NCBI GenBank assembly: GCA_040507895.1
Contig: JBEVNX010000180.1
Location: 1 to 9,670 of the forward strand
From: JBEVNX01 sp040507895
GTDB taxonomy: Bacteria > Desulfobacterota > Binatia > JACPRU01
Length of the DNA stretch: 9,670 nucleotides
Direction: 5' to 3'
Shown here piece by piece: positions 7,456 to 9,670 of this stretch (position 1 is the first letter of the stretch; each line of letters opens with the position of its first letter). Made by a program: the position numbers and the translations under genes. Under the pieces are notes generated by a model. It searched no databases. It worked only from the letters and a program-made list of their open reading frames with translations, and was not told where the DNA came from.

Positions 7456-9324
7456 TCAGGTAATCGGGGGGCAGCAGACGAGCCCCGGCCCCCCCGATGC
7501 CGGCGGACAATCGCAGGGCTGGATCGAGCGGGGGGTGGTGCAGCAGAGATCGTTGTCGGGGTTGCAGCTCGCACCCTCCGGGAGGCAGCAGATGTCATTG
7601 TTGGGCGTCGCAAAGGTCTCGGTGCACTGGCCACCACAGCACTGAGACGCGCTGTTGCAGTCGGCGCCGACTTGCCTGCAGGGAGCCGGCGTCGGCTGCT
7701 GCGGCTGCGGCGTCGGCGTCGGCGGCGCCTGTTGAACGACACGGATGGTGGCGCCTTGGGAGGTCGAGCCGGGCGGGCTGCCGCTGTCTGAGCAGTCGAA
7801 GCGAACCGCGAAGCTCTGCCCTACTTCGCTGGCGTTGGTCCGCTGCCGATAGCGCCCCGTCGCTGGATTGCCACTCGTCTGACTGAAGGTGCTCCCGGGC
7901 GGTGGATTGGGATTCGTGATCGTCGTGGCGGTGCCGTCCGGGTCTCTGCATGTCACATCGATCGCCGCCGTCTGACCGGCGCTGACGGTGCGGTCGCTCA
8001 CGGCGGTGATCTGCGGGGCGTTGTTTGGCGGCACGTTGCCTCCGTTCTCCCCTCCTCCTCCTCCGCCGCCGCCTCCGCTCGTCGCCGCGTACACCCCTCC
8101 CGCTATTGCTCCCGCCGCCAGCACCCCGACCCCGGCTACGATCGGCACCGTGAGCGACGTCGTCGCCGCGCCCACCCCCGCCATCGCGAGCGCCGTCGGC
8201 TCCATCGCCTTCGCCACTCCCTGCATGGAGAGCCACGTCAACGGCACGAACGCGCACTTCAACTTCGCCAGTTGAAAATTGGGATCCGCGCTTTCCGCCT
8301 CTTTGCATGCCTGGCGTGCGGCTTCCGCATCGTGACGATCGAGCCCGTCCAGCGCCCGTCCGAACGCGAGCGCGGCGTCCGGGTTGTGCGTGTGCTCCTC
8401 CTCGAGCTTTTGCCGCGCTGCCGTTTCCAGTCCACTCGCCGGCCGATTCAGCGCCCCGGCAAAGGCCGTCGCCACCGCCGGCACGAGCTTGAAGAATTCG
8501 CTCGCCAGCGCTTCCGACTTCGCTCCGGCCATCGTCGTGCCCGCATTCACGTCCACCAACAATGCATCGAGGCGAAGGTGCATGGGGCTCGCCGTCCAGT
8601 TCGCGTGGCTACCCGCCGTCACTCGTCCGGCGCGCAGCAACTTGCCCGCGCGCACCGCCGTACCGCTCTCGACGAGACCGGTGCCCGACAGCTTCGCTTC
8701 CTCTTCGAGCGCCTGCACCTGCTCCCGCTCGAGCACCCGGATCCCCGGCAGCGCGCTCAAGTTGTCGATCAGCATCGCAGCGAGCGCCTTGCCGAGCGCT
8801 TGATACTCGGCGCTGCCTGCGTTGCGAAACGTCGCCACGGCCACCGTGCGCGCGTCTCCTGGCTCCGCTCGCAGCCGTTGCTCCGCCGCCACGGCCTCGC
8901 GCGCCGCTCGCTCGCTCTGCTCTCGAAGTAGGATCGTGCGCATCCGGCCGACGTCCTGACGCAGGCGCTCGTCGGTCGTCACTTCCTGCAGGCGCCCCCA
9001 TGCTGCGGCGGCCTTCCCCGGCTGGTCGCGACGGACTTCCACCAGGCCCGCGAACATCAGCGCTTCGGGGTCTCCAGGTGCCTTCGCCAGCGCGGAATCC
9101 AATTGATCCGCGGCCAGCGCGTACTCCCCCCGCCGGTACAGATCCTCCCCCGCCTTCGTCGCTGCCTTAGCCTCCCCCTCCTGCATCTGCTGGATCACTC
9201 GCTGGTCCTGTTCAGGAGACGAAAGCTGCGGAGGCAGATCCTCCGCCTCGATGGGAGCCGCGCGTCCGATGCTCAGAGCCGCGAGCAGGCAAACCGCCAC
9301 CCTCGAAACGCGTTGCTGGCCCAT
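7456..9324 (-). CDS. exported TPR/CsgG-like protein with Ig-like and tandem Cys-knot-like C-terminal domains
   Basis: A 622-aa mosaic protein. In order: signal peptide (1 to about 23); TPR-like helices (about 57-115, e.g. LYRRGEYALAADQLDSALAK); a CsgG/FlgT-like domain (about 158-290, starting TVAVATFRNAG with downstream VLERE); a second short TPR-like stretch (about 312-360); a Gly/Ala-rich hydrophobic segment (about 376-415); nine glycines (417-425); an Ig/cadherin-like beta domain (about 436-530); a Pro/Thr/Gln linker (533-548); and a tail with 14 cysteines in 70 residues (549-618). The ATG at 9324 is chosen for its ribosome binding site GGAGG (9330-9334) five bases away; a GTG at 9330 is in frame but overlaps that site. 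CsgG-family proteins are periplasmic or outer-membrane secretion and assembly factors. As first gene of the block it may be the partner or cargo of the pump. Domain calls are by eye; the function is inferred. Confidence 0.85.
   Translation of the reverse strand: MGQQRVSRVAVCLLAALSIGRAAPIEAEDLPPQLSSPEQDQRVIQQMQEGEAKAATKAGEDLYRRGEYALAADQLDSALAKAPGDPEALMFAGLVEVRRDQPGKAAAAWGRLQEVTTDERLRQDVGRMRTILLREQSERAAREAVAAEQRLRAEPGDARTVAVATFRNAGSAEYQALGKALAAMLIDNLSALPGIRVLEREQVQALEEEAKLSGTGLVESGTAVRAGKLLRAGRVTAGSHANWTASPMHLRLDALLVDVNAGTTMAGAKSEALASEFFKLVPAVATAFAGALNRPASGLETAARQKLEEEHTHNPDAALAFGRALDGLDRHDAEAARQACKEAESADPNFQLAKLKCAFVPLTWLSMQGVAKAMEPTALAMAGVGAATTSLTVPIVAGVGVLAAGAIAGGVYAATSGGGGGGGGGENGGNVPPNNAPQITAVSDRTVSAGQTAAIDVTCRDPDGTATTITNPNPPPGSTFSQTSGNPATGRYRQRTNASEVGQSFAVRFDCSDSGSPPGSTSQGATIRVVQQAPPTPTPQPQQPTPAPCRQVGADCNSASQCCGGQCTETFATPNNDICCLPEGASCNPDNDLCCTTPRSIQPCDCPPASGGPGLVCCPPIT
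7471..7680 (-). other. cysteine-rich region: two tandem knottin-like repeats
   Basis: This codes residues 549-618 of the CsgG-like protein. Unit 1 has cysteines at 549, 556, 562, 563, 567 and 579, i.e. C-x6-C-x5-CC-x3-C-x11-C, the spacing of an inhibitor cystine knot. Unit 2 restarts at Cys580 as C-x6-C-x6-CC (580, 587, 594, 595) followed by 604, 606, 617 and 618. Disulfide formation would need an oxidising place, so this part should lie outside the cytoplasm. The similarity is one of spacing only. Confidence 0.6.
8050..8076 (-). repeat. poly-glycine codon run
   Basis: Nine consecutive glycine codons (residues 417-425 of the CsgG-like protein), seen on the plus strand as a run of CTC, CTT-free CCT and GCC-type triplets. 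It follows directly on the hydrophobic segment and separates it from the Ig-like domain. It looks like a flexible spacer. Such triplet runs can change length by slippage. Confidence 0.7.
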
Positions 9325-9529
9325 CAGCACCTCCGATTGTCGATTCTCGGGCTGCTTAGGCGCTTCCGGACCACGTTGTCAAATTCGCGGAGGTACGGAG
9401 CTGCGAAGGGATTCAGCGAAGCGCCCGCCGTGGAATTCCTCGACAGTTCGCGGCGATCCGGCACGATGGACGAGCCGCCGATTGGATACACCCGAGCTCC
9501 TTGCGTCCGGGGCGAGCGGCGTGGAAGCT
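9325..9529. other. divergent intergenic region
   Basis: About 205 bp between the start of the leftward block and the proposed rightward gene at 9530. It holds the GGAGG ribosome binding site of the leftward gene (9330-9334), a TTGACA box on the minus strand, a perfect GGAATTCC palindrome (9432-9439) and two GCGAAG copies 13 bp apart (9403, 9416). Promoters for both directions should lie here. I see no clear operator and no terminator. Confidence 0.6.
9354..9382 (-). promoter_or_regulatory. candidate promoter of the leftward gene block
   Basis: On the minus strand a perfect TTGACA (9382-9377) lies about 50 bases upstream of the first gene's start codon. With a 17-base spacer the -10 hexamer would be CTAAGC (9359-9354), a poor match; with 18 bases it would be TAAGCA. 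The -35 is therefore good and the -10 weak, which would fit an activator-dependent or alternative-sigma promoter, or a chance match. Confidence 0.3.
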
Positions 9530-9670
9530 ATGGAAGCCGTCGTGAAGGGATGGGGGTACGCGGGGGTGGCGGCCGCATGCGTGTTGTTGTGGAGCGCTTC
9601 GGCCACGACGGGGGAAAAGGCTCCGGTCGATCGGTTGATGGCATCGAGCGTCTGCGTGGTCGGTGAGGTG
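9530..9670 (+). CDS. 5' end of a divergent exported protein of unknown function (runs off right edge)
   Basis: Forty-seven codons stay open to the right edge from the ATG at 9530. The peptide has one early Lys (6), a hydrophobic core (about 9-23, GYAGVAAACVLLWSA) and an Ala-Ser-Ala motif (23-25), a good signal peptide with predicted cleavage after residue 25. The mature part begins TTGEKAPVDRLMASS and is too short to identify. GGA at 9523-9525 is a weak ribosome binding site for this ATG. An in-frame GTG at 9521 is an alternative start. The gene points away from the leftward block and shares its intergenic region. Support rests on the signal-peptide pattern and the open frame in a GC-rich genome, so confidence is moderate. 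Confidence 0.55.
   Translation, partial: MEAVVKGWGYAGVAAACVLLWSASATTGEKAPVDRLMASSVCVVGEV

Noticed and set aside
6479..7645. Plus-strand frame (388 aa) antisense to the TolC gene and the end of the CsgG-like gene
   Set aside because: No recognisable domain and it runs through two real genes and the gap between them. Composition is that of an antisense shadow.
9328..9330. GTG at 9330 as start of the CsgG-like protein
   Set aside because: This codon overlaps the GGAGGTG ribosome binding site that serves the ATG at 9324.
9103..9666. Plus-strand frame (187 aa) crossing the intergenic region
   Set aside because: Its first part is antisense to the CsgG-like gene and the rest is Arg/Gly-rich. The frame starting at 9530 gives a convincing signal peptide instead.

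Overview
The window is GC-rich bacterial DNA carrying a tightly packed gene block that is transcribed entirely leftward (minus strand). At the right edge lies the start of a divergent gene. Gram-negative cell architecture is clear from a TolC-type outer-membrane efflux protein and a periplasmic adaptor. The Hanks-type kinase with PEGA domains, the Pro/Thr 'PTPTP' linkers in three different proteins, and the cysteine-rich secreted tail suggest a deltaproteobacterial-type lineage such as Myxococcota or Binatia/Desulfobacterota_B. That placement is inference from style, not from a marker gene.

In order of transcription (right to left): a 622-aa exported multidomain protein (TPR-like, CsgG-like, hydrophobic/Gly-rich segment, Ig-like, tandem Cys-knot-like tail; 9324-7456); a TolC-family outer-membrane factor (7390-5921); an HlyD/MacA-type adaptor (5937-4465); a MacB/LolD-type ABC ATPase (4445-3750); a MacB/FtsX-type permease (3753-2545); a Ser/Thr protein kinase with one membrane span and two C-terminal PEGA domains (2548-785); a small lipoprotein-like protein (711-64); and the first 20 codons of another exported protein (62 to the left edge).

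Gene ends are interlocked: TolC/adaptor overlap by 17 bp, ATPase/permease by 4 bp (GTGA) and permease/kinase by 4 bp (ATGA). This is strong evidence that the kinase is co-translated with the exporter. The four transport genes form a complete tripartite MacAB-TolC-like pump with ATPase and permease on separate polypeptides. A promoter-like TTGACA box precedes the first gene. A second promoter-like pair precedes the lipoprotein gene, so the last two genes may form a separately boosted sub-unit.

A reasonable working model is an envelope module. The pump spans the envelope. The CsgG-like/Cys-rich protein works in the periplasm or at the outer membrane as a partner or cargo. The kinase reads the periplasm through its PEGA domains and signals in the cytoplasm. 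The substrate is unknown. No tRNA, rRNA, CRISPR array, insertion sequence or convincing Rho-independent terminator was seen. No gap between genes exceeds about 210 bp.
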